From Streptomyces bacillaris (lineage in GTDB: Bacteria > Actinomycetota > Actinomycetes > Streptomycetales > Streptomycetaceae), in assembly GCF_003268675.1 (NCBI RefSeq), contig NZ_CP029378.1:1426001-1490000 (forward strand): a stretch of 64,000 bases of DNA, in the 5' to 3' direction. Made by a program: the position numbers and the translations under genes. The notes below the pieces were generated by a model. That model did no database searches. It saw only the letters and a program-made list of their open reading frames with translations, and was not told the DNA's origin. Every line of letters begins with the position of its first letter. The first letter of the stretch is position 1. This document shows positions 51,658 through 59,883 of the stretch, one piece after another.

Positions 51658-52455
51658 TCACACCGTGACGACCTGAACCCCCGCCTCACCGAGCCGGTCC
51701 TTGGCGGCCGCCGGGATACGGGAGTCGGTGACCAGCACATCGATCCGCCCGAGGTCGCAGACCCGGGCGAAGGCCCGCTTGCCGATCTTCGAGGAGTCGG
51801 CCGCCACCACCACCCGCTGGGCCCGCTCCGCGAGGAGCCGGTTGACGCTCGCCTCGCCCTCGTGGTGGACGTAGGCGCCGCGTTCGAGGTCGATGGCGTT
51901 GACCCCGAGGACGGCGACGTCGAGCGTGATCTCGTTCATCACCCCGACGGCGAGCGGGCCGGTCAGTTCGTACGACTGCGGTCTGGCCACCCCGCCCGTG
52001 ACGACCATCTTGATCTGCGGCCGGATCGCCAGCTCGCTCGCGATGTTGAGCGCGTTGGTCACGACGGTGAGCGTCGGCGGCCCGCCCGCGACCGCCGTCT
52101 CACCGACGACATCGGGGCGGACCGCCAGCGCCCGGGCCACCTCGGTCACCGTCGTACCGCCGGTCAGACCGACCACCTCACCGACGGCGACGAGTTCGGA
52201 GACCGCGCGGCCGATCGCCTGCTTCTCGGGGGCGTGGCGGCCGGTCTTGTAGCGGAGCGCCAGTTCGTACGAGACCCCGTGCGCGACCGCCCCGCCCCGG
52301 GTGCGGGTGAGCAGGTGCTGTTCGGCGAGCTGGTCCAGGTCGCGGCGGATGGTCGCGGCCGACACGGCGAGCGCGGCCGCCGCCTCCTCGACCTCCACCC
52401 TGCCGTGCTTGCCGACCAGTTCCAGCAGCGCGTCCCACCGGGCGTCCCTGGCCAC
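51658..52455 (-). CDS. DeoR-family transcriptional regulator
   Basis: Predicted 265 residues. Residues about 5-58 are the DeoR-type helix-turn-helix (VEVEEAAAALAVSAATIRRDLDQLAEQHLLTRTRGGAV). The rest is the sugar-phosphate sensing DeoR C-domain: EVVGLTGGTTVTEVARAL, NALNIASEL, and VVVAADSSKIGKRAFARV. GTG 52455 follows GAGGAGAGGTAC. These repressors usually control sugar or nucleoside catabolism; no target operon is adjacent, the next gene upstream being a divergent DedA gene. Confidence 0.9.
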   Translation of the reverse strand: MARDARWDALLELVGKHGRVEVEEAAAALAVSAATIRRDLDQLAEQHLLTRTRGGAVAHGVSYELALRYKTGRHAPEKQAIGRAVSELVAVGEVVGLTGGTTVTEVARALAVRPDVVGETAVAGGPPTLTVVTNALNIASELAIRPQIKMVVTGGVARPQSYELTGPLAVGVMNEITLDVAVLGVNAIDLERGAYVHHEGEASVNRLLAERAQRVVVAADSSKIGKRAFARVCDLGRIDVLVTDSRIPAAAKDRLGEAGVQVVTV

Positions 52456-52716
52456 GTACCTCTCCTCATCCGTCCGGCGCCGGGCTCCGCGCTTCCCGGG
52501 AGCGCGGTCGCCGGCGGCGTGCCGGACCGCCGCCAGCCTCGCACAGCCGCCCCGGGAAACGGCTCCGCGCCCCCGCCACCGGCCCCGGTCGGCGGGGCGG
52601 GGTCACGGCTGAGGGAGGATGGCGGCAGGGGCGCGGCCGATCCCCTCCGCGCGCCCCGCACCCCCCGAGCGCCCCACGCCCCCCGAGCGCCCTACGCCCC
52701 CCATGCCGGAGAGCCC

Positions 52717-53381
52717 ATGCACCTCGCACTGTCAGCCGTCGCCGCCGCCGAGGGGCCCCAGGGAGGCATCGCGGGGTGGGCCACCGGGCTGGTCGAGACG
52801 TTCGGCGGGCCGGGGGCGGGGTTCGCCATCGCCCTGGAGAACCTGTTCCCCCGCTGCCGAGCGAGATCATCCTGCCGCTGACCGGGTTCGCCGTGGCGCA
52901 GGGGGTGCTCAGTCTGGCCTCCGCCCTGTTCTGGACGACGCTCGGCTCGGTCGTGGGGGCGGTCGCGCTGTACGGGCTCGGGGCCGTGTTCGGCCGGGAG
53001 CGGATGCACGCCCTGTGGGCCAAGCTGCCGCTGGTCAAGGCCTCCGACCTGGTGCGTACGGAGGAGTGGTTCGCACGGCACGGCACCAAGGCGGTCCTGC
53101 TGAGCCGCATGATGCCGGTCTTCCGGAGCCTGATCTCCGTGCCCGCGGGTGTGGAGCGCATGCCGCTGCCGGTGTTCGTGGCACTGACGACGGCGGGCAG
53201 CCTGGTGTGGAACACCGTGCTGGTGCTGGCGGGTTACTGGCTCGGGGACAGCTGGGACGTGGTCGGGACGTACGTCGGCATCATGTCCAAGGTCGTGCTC
53301 GGGGCGGCGGTGCTGTCGGTGACCTGGTACGTGGTGACGCGCCTCCGGGGCCGTAACGGCTCCCGACGCGGCGAGGAGTGA
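52717..53381 (+). pseudogene. DedA-family membrane protein with an apparent frameshift
   Basis: ATG 52717 starts HLALSAVAAAEGPQGGIAGWATGLVETFGGPGAGFAIALENLFP, then the frame breaks at a C5 run (52848-52852). One extra C gives ENLFPPLPSEIILPLTGFAVAQG, the DedA signature, and the second frame continues through LSRMMPVFRSLISVPAGVERM to TGA 53379-53381. The restored protein is about 221 residues, right for the family of half-helix-rich membrane proteins linked to polyprenyl-phosphate or lipid recycling and membrane stability. The rest of the gene is undamaged, so a missing base in the sequence is likely; a real pseudogene cannot be excluded. Confidence 0.85.
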
Positions 53382-53557
53382 CGGCCCGGGCCCCGGCACG
53401 CCGCCGCCCGGCCCTGCGCGGCCCGTCGCGTACGGCTCCGCACACACCACCGTCGCGCACGGCCCCGCGCACCCCGTCGCGCACGGCATCACGCGCCCCG
53501 GTCGCCCCGGCGCACCATCCCCGGCCCCAGGGCGGCGGCCGGGGCGCGGCGGTGCGG
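53382..53557. other. Low-complexity intergenic stretch
   Basis: No gene seen. The sequence is repetitive (variants of CGCGCACGGC and CGTCGCG) and very GC-rich. It separates the DedA gene from the convergent acidic-protein gene, and no clear terminator stem was picked out. Confidence 0.5.
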
Positions 53558-54109
53558 TCAGGACTCCTCGAAGTAGGCGTCCAGGACGGCGTCCAGCTCG
53601 GCCGGCCACTCCTTGAGCTGGGCCCGGCTCGCCGCCTCGACCTCGGCGTTGAACCAGCGCCGGGTCGACAGGTGCACGGTCACGGTGAACCGGCGGCCGA
53701 AGCGGGCCGGGTGCATCTCCACCGCGCCGATCTCGGCCCAGTCGAACTCGGCCTCCTGGTCGTCCAGCGTGAACCGGACGCCTTCCCGGGCCACCCGGAT
53801 CGAACCGCGGCGGTCACTGATCTCGAAGACCGGACCGTCCTCGGCGCCCTCCGCTTCCGCTGCGCCCTCCGCTTCCGCTTCCGGGCCCTGTACCGATTCC
53901 GCCTCCGCGTCCGCTTCGCCGTCGGCGTCGGTGGCTGCCCCCGGCGCCTCCTCCACCTCCGGCTCCGGCTCCGTCTTCGGGTCGGCCTCCGCTTCCGGTT
54001 CGGTCTTCCGGGGCGCGGCGGGCGCCGCCAGGCCGGGGAGGGGGATGAACGCCGGGTCGGTGCCTGCGGCGAACTCGGGCTTCTTGTTCGAATCTATGCT
54101 CTGCTCCAC
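53558..54109 (-). CDS. Conserved hypothetical protein with acidic linker
   Basis: Predicted 183 residues. After about 30 ordinary residues comes a Glu/Pro/Ala-rich repeat (about 35-95; EPEAEADPKTEPEPEVEEA and similar), then a compact C-terminal domain with FEISDRRGSIRVAREGVRFTLDDQEAEFDWAEIGAVEMHPARFGRRFTVTVHLSTRRWFNAEVEA. That C-terminal part has the strand-rich look of a PH-like or GRAM-like fold, though I cannot name the family. GTG 54109 (VEQSIDSNKK) is the preferred start; the ribosome site is weak. The iron box at 54259 lies 150 bp upstream and could in principle affect it. Confidence 0.72.
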   Translation of the reverse strand: MEQSIDSNKKPEFAAGTDPAFIPLPGLAAPAAPRKTEPEAEADPKTEPEPEVEEAPGAATDADGEADAEAESVQGPEAEAEGAAEAEGAEDGPVFEISDRRGSIRVAREGVRFTLDDQEAEFDWAEIGAVEMHPARFGRRFTVTVHLSTRRWFNAEVEAASRAQLKEWPAELDAVLDAYFEES

Positions 54110-54258
54110 GGCGGGCAGTATGGTCGACGAACCTGTACGTGACCAGTCGTCACCGTCTCCGGCGCCCCGATCCGGGCGCCTCCTCCGCGCTCCGCGGCCG
54201 AACTCCCTTGATACGGAACGAAGAAGCCGGGGAGGAGCTCTGTCCGCCCACATCAATA

Positions 54259-54277
54259 TAAAGTTAGCCTTGCCTAA
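54259..54277. promoter_or_regulatory. Second iron box (DmdR/IdeR-type operator)
   Basis: TAAAGTTAGCCTTGCCTAA matches the iron-box consensus TTAGGTTAGGCTAACCTAA at 14 of 19 positions and fits the common TTAGCCT-N-GCCTAA form. It lies in an AT-rich pocket just upstream of a broken plus-strand gene (54311-54671) and 150 bp upstream of the minus-strand acidic-protein gene. It probably once drove an iron-regulated gene to its right. Confidence 0.7.
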
Positions 54278-54310
54278 TCACGACATCCTGTCTCTGATAG
54301 CGGCAGAGCT

Positions 54311-54671
54311 GTGCCGAGGTATGCCAGGAGGAGGCGCGAGCGGACGGATCACGACGACGGCCCGCAGGGGGAGCCGGAACAGAGCGCGGAGAAGAACGGG
54401 GCGACGGCGGACCGGGCGAAAGCCGAAGCGCGCGCCGCGCGGGCCGCGCTCTCCTCGATGCTCGCGCCGGTCCGGGCCCGCACCCGCCTCGCCATGGGCC
54501 TCCAGATCGTGGCACGCACCGGCCGACCAGGAGGTGCCGTTCCCGGCGGCCGAGGCGACCGCGGCGCTCCTCCCCGCCGCCCGGCTGACGGAGAAGCGGG
54601 AGCCGGACCACATCCCGAGCGAGGAGACCCTGCGGGAGCTGTTCGCGGAGTTGGGGGACGACAGGCCCTAG
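54311..54671 (+). pseudogene. Remnant of an iron-regulated gene, possibly an ABC transporter
   Basis: Two coding-like pieces in different frames. The first (54341 to about 54515; RTDHDDGPQGEPEQSAEKNG, then RAALSSMLAPVRARTRLAMGLQIVA) resembles the N-terminus of an ABC exporter half with its first helix. The second (about 54521-54671; ADQEVPFPAAEATAALLPAARL to LRELFAELGDDRP) looks like a normal protein C-terminus. An AGGAGGAGG ribosome site (54327-54335) is followed by CGGACGGATCAC, where an ATG would be expected, so the start may also be lost. The frame change is +1, unlike the single-C losses elsewhere, and fits an internal deletion. The upstream iron box supports a lost siderophore or iron transport function. 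Confidence 0.5.
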
Positions 54672-55888
54672 GCGGGTCCGGCCTCCGTGGCGGTGCGGAA
54701 GAGTTCGGCCTCGTACGCCGGGAGCGCGGCCAGGAGCGCGTCGCGGCGGGCGTCCGGGGTGCCGGGGGCGGGCGCCGGGAGGCCGTGCGACAGGGCCCAG
54801 AGGGGGCGGAGCGCGGCGCCGCGGCGGCACTTGGCCTCGAAGGACTCCATGCCCAGCTCAAGGCGGTCGAGCCCGGACTCGTGGCAGTAGCGCAGCGGTT
54901 CGTAGACGGCGAGCTGCGCGTACTCGGCGGCGCCGGGCAGCCGGTCGTAGTCGAAGCCGACCACGCGCACGGCGAGCGAGCGGCCGTGGCGGTAGGCGAG
55001 GCAGAAGCCGATGGTCCGGTCGTCGTCCGGGGTACGGCAGAGGAAGACCACCGAGGAGTCCTGGAGGTGCTCGGCCTGGCGGCGCAGCAGGGAGGTCATC
55101 TGCTCGGCGCTGTGGTCGTGGCCGTACCGCTGCTGGACGTTGGCGAGCAGCGGGCCGAGGGTGTCGACGTGCTCCGCCAGGGTGGCCCGGACGATACGGA
55201 GCCCGCTCTCGGTGAACGCGCGCAGTTCGCGGCGGGCGTTGGTGCGGCGCTGTTTGGCGGGCAGGGCGGCGATGTGGGCGTCGAGCCCGCCCTCGGGCAC
55301 CGCGATCGAGCAGTCGGCCCCGATCAGCCGGGCCGCCACCGCGCCGTGTCCGGCGGCGGAGAGGGCGGTACGGACGGTCCCGGCGTCCTCGCCGGTCAGA
55401 TACGGCCACCACCAGCGGCCCTGTGCGGCGGGGCGCCAGGCGGCCGCCGCGTCGATCAGCGCCCCGAGCGCGGCGCCCCGCCGCGCGGGGGTGAGCCCCG
55501 GGGCGGCCAGGGGGCCGCTGAGGTAGCCGCGTCTGCCTCCGAGGGTCAGCACGTCCGCGCGGTCGAGGTCGGGGAAGACCCGCTCGGGGACGTACCGTTC
55601 GTTGTTCTCGCGCGGCGACCAGTGGGCGACGAGCCCGGCGACCGGGCGGGCCGTTCCGTCGTCCCCGCCGCTGCCCGCGCTCGCGGTGCTTTCGGTGCTT
55701 TCGGCGACCAGGTAGCGGGCCTCGGCGACGTGGTCGGTGTCGCTGAACTCCAGCCAGGGCGCGCCGCAGTAGAACGGCGTGGGGGCGGCCAGGAGGTCCC
55801 ACTCCCGGTGCGCGCGGGGCGAGTCGGCGGCGCGGACCGTGACGGGGGCGTGGGTGGCGGTGTGCGGGTGGGGGGCCATGGCACTCAT
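54668..55888 (-). CDS. GNAT/FemAB-like aminoacyl or acyl transferase
   Basis: Predicted 406 residues. The C-terminal half has the Acetyltransf_6/FemAB-like pattern: LPAKQRRTNARRELRAFTESGLRIVR, a coiled region LLANVQQRYGHDHSAEQMTSLLR, then VVFLCRTPDDDRTIGFCLAYRHG and AQLAVYEPLRYCHESGLDRLELGMESFEAKCRRGA. FemAB relatives add amino acids from aminoacyl-tRNA to peptides in some antibiotic pathways; others transfer acyl groups. ATG 55888 overlaps the MFS stop by 4 bp (ATGA). Last gene of the minus-strand biosynthetic operon, overlapping the broken gene tail-to-tail by 4 bp. Confidence 0.82.
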   Translation of the reverse strand: MSAMAPHPHTATHAPVTVRAADSPRAHREWDLLAAPTPFYCGAPWLEFSDTDHVAEARYLVAESTESTASAGSGGDDGTARPVAGLVAHWSPRENNERYVPERVFPDLDRADVLTLGGRRGYLSGPLAAPGLTPARRGAALGALIDAAAAWRPAAQGRWWWPYLTGEDAGTVRTALSAAGHGAVAARLIGADCSIAVPEGGLDAHIAALPAKQRRTNARRELRAFTESGLRIVRATLAEHVDTLGPLLANVQQRYGHDHSAEQMTSLLRRQAEHLQDSSVVFLCRTPDDDRTIGFCLAYRHGRSLAVRVVGFDYDRLPGAAEYAQLAVYEPLRYCHESGLDRLELGMESFEAKCRRGAALRPLWALSHGLPAPAPGTPDARRDALLAALPAYEAELFRTATEAGPA

Positions 55889-57156
55889 CCCGGGGTCGGT
55901 GCGGCGGACGCCGCTTCTGCGGGCGCGGGGGCGGAGGGGCGGCGTTCCAGGAGCGGTACGACGGGCCCGGCCAGCAGCGCGGCGGCCACGAAGACCACGG
56001 CCAGCGCCAGCCATCCGGCACTGCCGACGCCGAGGACCAGGGCCACCACCAGCGGGCCCGCCATGTCCTGCGCCGATGTGCCCAGGCCGAAGAGCGACAG
56101 ATAGGTGGTGCGGCGGTTCTCGGGGGCATAGGCGTACGAGAGTTCCCAGCCGCCTGCGGCCTGCCAGAGTTCACCGGCGGTGAGCGCGACGCAGGAGAGG
56201 ATCACGGCGCCGATCGCCACGGCGGGTGCGGCTCCGGCGGGCACGGCGAGCAGCGCGGCGCAGACGGCGAGCGCGAGCCCGGCCCGGCGCAGGGCGCGCG
56301 CACCGCTCCGGGGTTCGGTGACGCCCCGGGCGAAGGGCACCTGGAGGGCGATCGCCAGCACGGTGTTGACCAGCACCAGGAACGGCACGAGGGCGTCGGG
56401 CACGTCCGAGTGGTGGGTCACCCAGAGCGGCAGCCCCACCGCCAGCAGCGTCATGTGGAGGGCGAGCACCGCGTTGAGCGCGGTGAGACAGACGTAACGC
56501 CAGTCCCGTACGGCGCCGAAGGCGGCGAGCGGGCTGCGGACGGTGACGGGACGCGGCGCGGCGGCGAGCCGGAGCCGGGCCACCGGCACGGCCGCGGCGA
56601 CGAAGGCGACGGCGTTGCCCAGGAGCACGCCCCGGTTGAGCCAGACGCCGTCCGCGAGCAGCAGCGGGGCGGCGGCCAACGCGCCCAGGGAGAAGCCGAC
56701 GTTCCGTACGGTACGGATCACGGCCATCATGCGCGTCCGGTCGCCCTCGTCCGCGAGGGTGCCGACCAGGGCCTGGGTGACGGGTGCGGTGATGCTCTGG
56801 GCGGCCGCCTGACAGGCCGCCACGACGGTGAAGGCGACCGGCCCCTGGACGAAGGCGAGACCGACGAAGCACAGGGCACGCCAGAGCAGCGCCCCGACCA
56901 ACGTGGCGCGGGCCCCGAAGCGGTCCGCGACCGCTCCCAGGGGCAGCAGCGCGGCGAGGCCGAAGGCGGCGGCGAGGGCGAGGCCGGTACCGAGCTGGGT
57001 GGGGGTCAGTCCGGCCTGGCGGGTGAAGAAGACGGCGGCGCCCGCGAGGAAGAGGCCGGTGCCGAAGGCGCTCAGCAGGGTGGAGAGCGCGAAGACCCGC
57101 CCGGCCCGGGTGGCGGGGACGTAGGCGTCGAGCACCTTGCGCACGGCGGGGCTCAC
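55885..57156 (-). CDS. MFS transporter, probable product exporter
   Basis: Predicted 423 residues with 12 helices in two halves. LGAVADRFGARATLVGALLWRA is the loop 2-3 motif of major facilitator proteins; GDRTRMMAVIRTVRNVGFSLGALAAAPLLL and a middle cytosolic loop follow. It overlaps both neighbours by 4 bp. In this cluster it probably exports the peptide product and may give self-resistance. It belongs to the drug/peptide-like MFS group; the substrate cannot be deduced. Confidence 0.88.
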   Translation of the reverse strand: MSPAVRKVLDAYVPATRAGRVFALSTLLSAFGTGLFLAGAAVFFTRQAGLTPTQLGTGLALAAAFGLAALLPLGAVADRFGARATLVGALLWRALCFVGLAFVQGPVAFTVVAACQAAAQSITAPVTQALVGTLADEGDRTRMMAVIRTVRNVGFSLGALAAAPLLLADGVWLNRGVLLGNAVAFVAAAVPVARLRLAAAPRPVTVRSPLAAFGAVRDWRYVCLTALNAVLALHMTLLAVGLPLWVTHHSDVPDALVPFLVLVNTVLAIALQVPFARGVTEPRSGARALRRAGLALAVCAALLAVPAGAAPAVAIGAVILSCVALTAGELWQAAGGWELSYAYAPENRRTTYLSLFGLGTSAQDMAGPLVVALVLGVGSAGWLALAVVFVAAALLAGPVVPLLERRPSAPAPAEAASAAPTPG

Positions 57157-58475
57157 CGGGGTTCACCGGCCGGTGCGGCCAGGCCGAAACGCACGGCCGC
57201 CGCGGCGCGTTCCGCCGTGCGGGCCGCCTCCTGGGGGGTCGTGCCGGTGGCGAGGACATGGCCCGCCCGCTGCCAGGAGTTGGTGACCGGCCCGATCCCG
57301 GTGCCCTCGCGGAGCGCGACCGCCACCCGCTGCACGCCGTCCAGCGCTTCGGCGTCGGTGACCCCGGAGACCGAACGGACCACGGCACCGGGGGCGGCGG
57401 GCGTGGGCAGGAAGCGGATCGCCGCGCCCTGTGCGGCGGGGCGGGGCGGGCGGGGGCCGTCGCCGGAGAGCAGGGCGAGCAGCCCGGCCAGCAGGCCTTC
57501 GCCGCCGTACGCCAGGTCGACGAGGTCGGGTATGTGGTCGCCGGGCAGGCGGCCCGCGCACTCGATCAGGTGCGGGCGGCCGTCGGAGAGCACCCACTCG
57601 GCGTGGAGGACGCCGGTCGAGAAGCCGACGGCGGCCACGAGTTCGGCCGTGGCGTGGGCCAGGGCCTCCCGTGCGGCGCCTCCGGGGCCGTCCTCGGGGG
57701 CGGGGACGGTATGGCCCAGCTCGACGGGGTAGGGCCCGGGCAGCACCTGCTTGGCGGTCACGTTGAGGAAGCCGACCACGCCTTCGTGGACCAGTGCCTC
57801 GACGCTCACCTCCGGGCCGTCGAGCCGCTCCTCGACCAGGTAGCGGGCGGTGTCGGCGTAGTGGACGCGGAGGCGGGGCTCGTCGGCGGCGACGGTGTGC
57901 CGCCAGGCCTCGGCGGTGTCGTCCCCGGGGTCCATGAGCACGACGCCGAGGCTGGCCTGCCGGTTGGCCGGCTTGAGCACGCAGCGGCCACCGTGCCGGG
58001 CGCGCAGGGCATCGACATCGGCCGGTCCGGTGGCCTCGGTGAACGCGGGCTGGGGGACGTCCCGCCGGGCGGCGGCGCGGCGCAGGGCCAGTTTGTCCCG
58101 CAGCAGCCGGGCCGCTTCGGTGCCCGCGCCGGGCAGGCCCCAGGCGGCGGCGAGGGCCGCCGCGGCGACCACCCCGTACTCGACGGCGGGCATCACCGCG
58201 CGCACGCCGGGCGGGCGCGGGACGAGGGAGGCCAGTTCACCGGCGCGGGCCTCGTCCTGGGTGGGCGCGGCCAGCACCCCGGCGACACAGCGGTGGCCGG
58301 CCGCGGCGGTGCGGACGTCCCGGGCCCGGATGACGTGCGGCTCCTCCACGACGAGGACGCTGCCGGGCGGCAGGAGGCGGTCGACCTCGGCCATGAGCTG
58401 GGCGCTGTAGCCGACCAGGACGTGGGTGACGCCATCGGGGACGGGGCGGACGGTGGGCGTGGGCGTGGCGCTCAT
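57153..58475 (-). CDS. ATP-grasp ligase, L-amino-acid-ligase-like
   Basis: Predicted 440 residues. ATP-grasp fold: LLRDKLALRRAAARRDVPQPAF (ATP lid), CVLKPANRQASLGVVLMDPGD with the conserved lysine, YLVEERLDGPEVSVEALVHEG and LHAEWVLSDGRPHLIECAGRLPGDHIPDL carrying the metal-binding Glu and Asn/Arg equivalents. A C-terminal LAL-type domain follows (AAIRFLPTPAAPG onward). Such enzymes join two amino acids, or an acid and an amine, via an acyl phosphate. Coupled by 4-bp overlaps to a second ATP-grasp gene upstream and the MFS gene downstream. Confidence 0.88.
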   Translation of the reverse strand: MSATPTPTVRPVPDGVTHVLVGYSAQLMAEVDRLLPPGSVLVVEEPHVIRARDVRTAAAGHRCVAGVLAAPTQDEARAGELASLVPRPPGVRAVMPAVEYGVVAAAALAAAWGLPGAGTEAARLLRDKLALRRAAARRDVPQPAFTEATGPADVDALRARHGGRCVLKPANRQASLGVVLMDPGDDTAEAWRHTVAADEPRLRVHYADTARYLVEERLDGPEVSVEALVHEGVVGFLNVTAKQVLPGPYPVELGHTVPAPEDGPGGAAREALAHATAELVAAVGFSTGVLHAEWVLSDGRPHLIECAGRLPGDHIPDLVDLAYGGEGLLAGLLALLSGDGPRPPRPAAQGAAIRFLPTPAAPGAVVRSVSGVTDAEALDGVQRVAVALREGTGIGPVTNSWQRAGHVLATGTTPQEAARTAERAAAAVRFGLAAPAGEPR

Positions 58476-59881
58476 GAGGCGACCGCCTCGGCGACGGGGC
58501 GGGCGGGGGCCACGGATGCGGCGTGGTCCGGTGTCGGGGGCCGCGGGTCGGTGGCGTCCGGAGCGGTCCTGTCGGGGACGGTGCTGTCCGGGGCCGCGCT
58601 CGCCGGGGGACCTTCAGGTCGCGTGCTCTCCGGACCCGTACCGTCCGGGCCCGTGCCGTCCGGCCGTGTACGGATGCGGTACGCGGCTCGTACCGTTGCG
58701 AGCCGTTCGCGGACCTCCTCCTCGGTGTCCGCGCCCACGTGGACGAACCCGGCCGCCGACGCCGAGTAGATGTGCCCCGCGATCCGGTCACCGACCCGCT
58801 GGTGGAGCACGACGTCCAGGACGCCGGGCAGCGCGGCCAGTTCGGCCTCCGTGCTCAGCTCGGTGATGGTGCCCGGGCGCAGGGCGAGCCCGCAGTGCCC
58901 CACGTAGCGGGCGTCGGTACGGGCCGGTGCCGGGGTGCCGTCGGGGAAGGGCGGCAGGCCCAGGGACGTACGGACGCAGGCGTCCACCAGGTCGACGCCG
59001 CTGCGCAGATGGATCGCGGCCGGGATGGCACCGCCGCCGGGACGGCAGGCCACCTCGGAGACGCGCAGCCCGTCGGGCGTGCCGAACACCTCCAGGTGGG
59101 TCACGCCGGAGCGCAGGCCGAGCGCCGCGACGGCGGCGGCGTGCAGCTCCGCGACGGCCCGGTGTTCGGGGTGGTCGGACGGGAGCTGGTACGAACCGTA
59201 GGGGTCGCCCTGCCCGATCCGGCCGAGGACGGGTTCCAGGTAGCGCGAGGTCACGACGGACCGCACCGCGCCGTCGTGGACCACCCCGTCGCAGTGGTAC
59301 TCGACGAGGATGTCGGCGCGGCGCTCGACGACGGCCGTGGGGTTGCGGGGGCGGGGGCTGCCGCCTCCGGCGAGCCAGGCGTCCAGTTCGGCCGCGTCGG
59401 CGACGACGGCGACGTCCTTGCTGCCTCCCCCGTAGGCGGGTTTGACCACCACGGGCCAGCCGAACTCCACCGCCCGCGCCCGGACCTGGGCGTCGCTGTG
59501 CGCTCCGGCGAAGGGCATCAGGGGCAGCCCGGCGGCGGCCAGCCGCTGTTTCATGGCGTGCTTGTTGGTGAAGAGGGTCGCCGTGGTGAAGTCCGGTCCG
59601 GGCAGCCCGAGGACGGTGCGCACGTATCCGGCGGCGGGGAGGCCCACCTCGTACGGGGCGAGCACGCCGTCCAGCGGGTGGCGGCCCGCGATCCGCCAGG
59701 CGGCGGCGAGGACCTCGTCCACGTCGTGGACGGAGCCGACGGTCTCCACGGCCACGCCGTCGGGGTAGCGGGCGGTGTGGCCGTGTTCGGTGATGATGCT
59801 GAGCCGGTCCAGGAGCGGGTGGTCGAGCAGCCGGGCCGCGGGGACCCGCGCCCCGGAGCAGATGAGGACGGCGTGTGCCAC
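58472..59881 (-). CDS. Second ATP-grasp ligase, with repetitive C-terminal tail
   Basis: Predicted 469 residues. Motifs: TNKHAMKQRLAAAGLPLMPF, WPVVVKPAYGGGSKDVAVV, ILVEYHCDGVVHDG and THLEVFGTPDGLRVSEVACRPGGGAIP, the complete ATP-grasp set, in the carboxylate-amine ligase group. GTG 59881 has AAGGAG 8 bases upstream and begins VAHAVLICSGARV, 2 bp after the NRPS stop. The last ~65 residues are a low-complexity tail with degenerate PDGTG/PDSTV/PDRTA-like pentad repeats, absent from the first ligase. Two ligases in series suggest at least two ATP-driven amide bonds in addition to the NRPS step. Confidence 0.88.
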   Translation of the reverse strand: MAHAVLICSGARVPAARLLDHPLLDRLSIITEHGHTARYPDGVAVETVGSVHDVDEVLAAAWRIAGRHPLDGVLAPYEVGLPAAGYVRTVLGLPGPDFTTATLFTNKHAMKQRLAAAGLPLMPFAGAHSDAQVRARAVEFGWPVVVKPAYGGGSKDVAVVADAAELDAWLAGGGSPRPRNPTAVVERRADILVEYHCDGVVHDGAVRSVVTSRYLEPVLGRIGQGDPYGSYQLPSDHPEHRAVAELHAAAVAALGLRSGVTHLEVFGTPDGLRVSEVACRPGGGAIPAAIHLRSGVDLVDACVRTSLGLPPFPDGTPAPARTDARYVGHCGLALRPGTITELSTEAELAALPGVLDVVLHQRVGDRIAGHIYSASAAGFVHVGADTEEEVRERLATVRAAYRIRTRPDGTGPDGTGPESTRPEGPPASAAPDSTVPDRTAPDATDPRPPTPDHAASVAPARPVAEAVAS

Positions 59882-59883
59882 GG

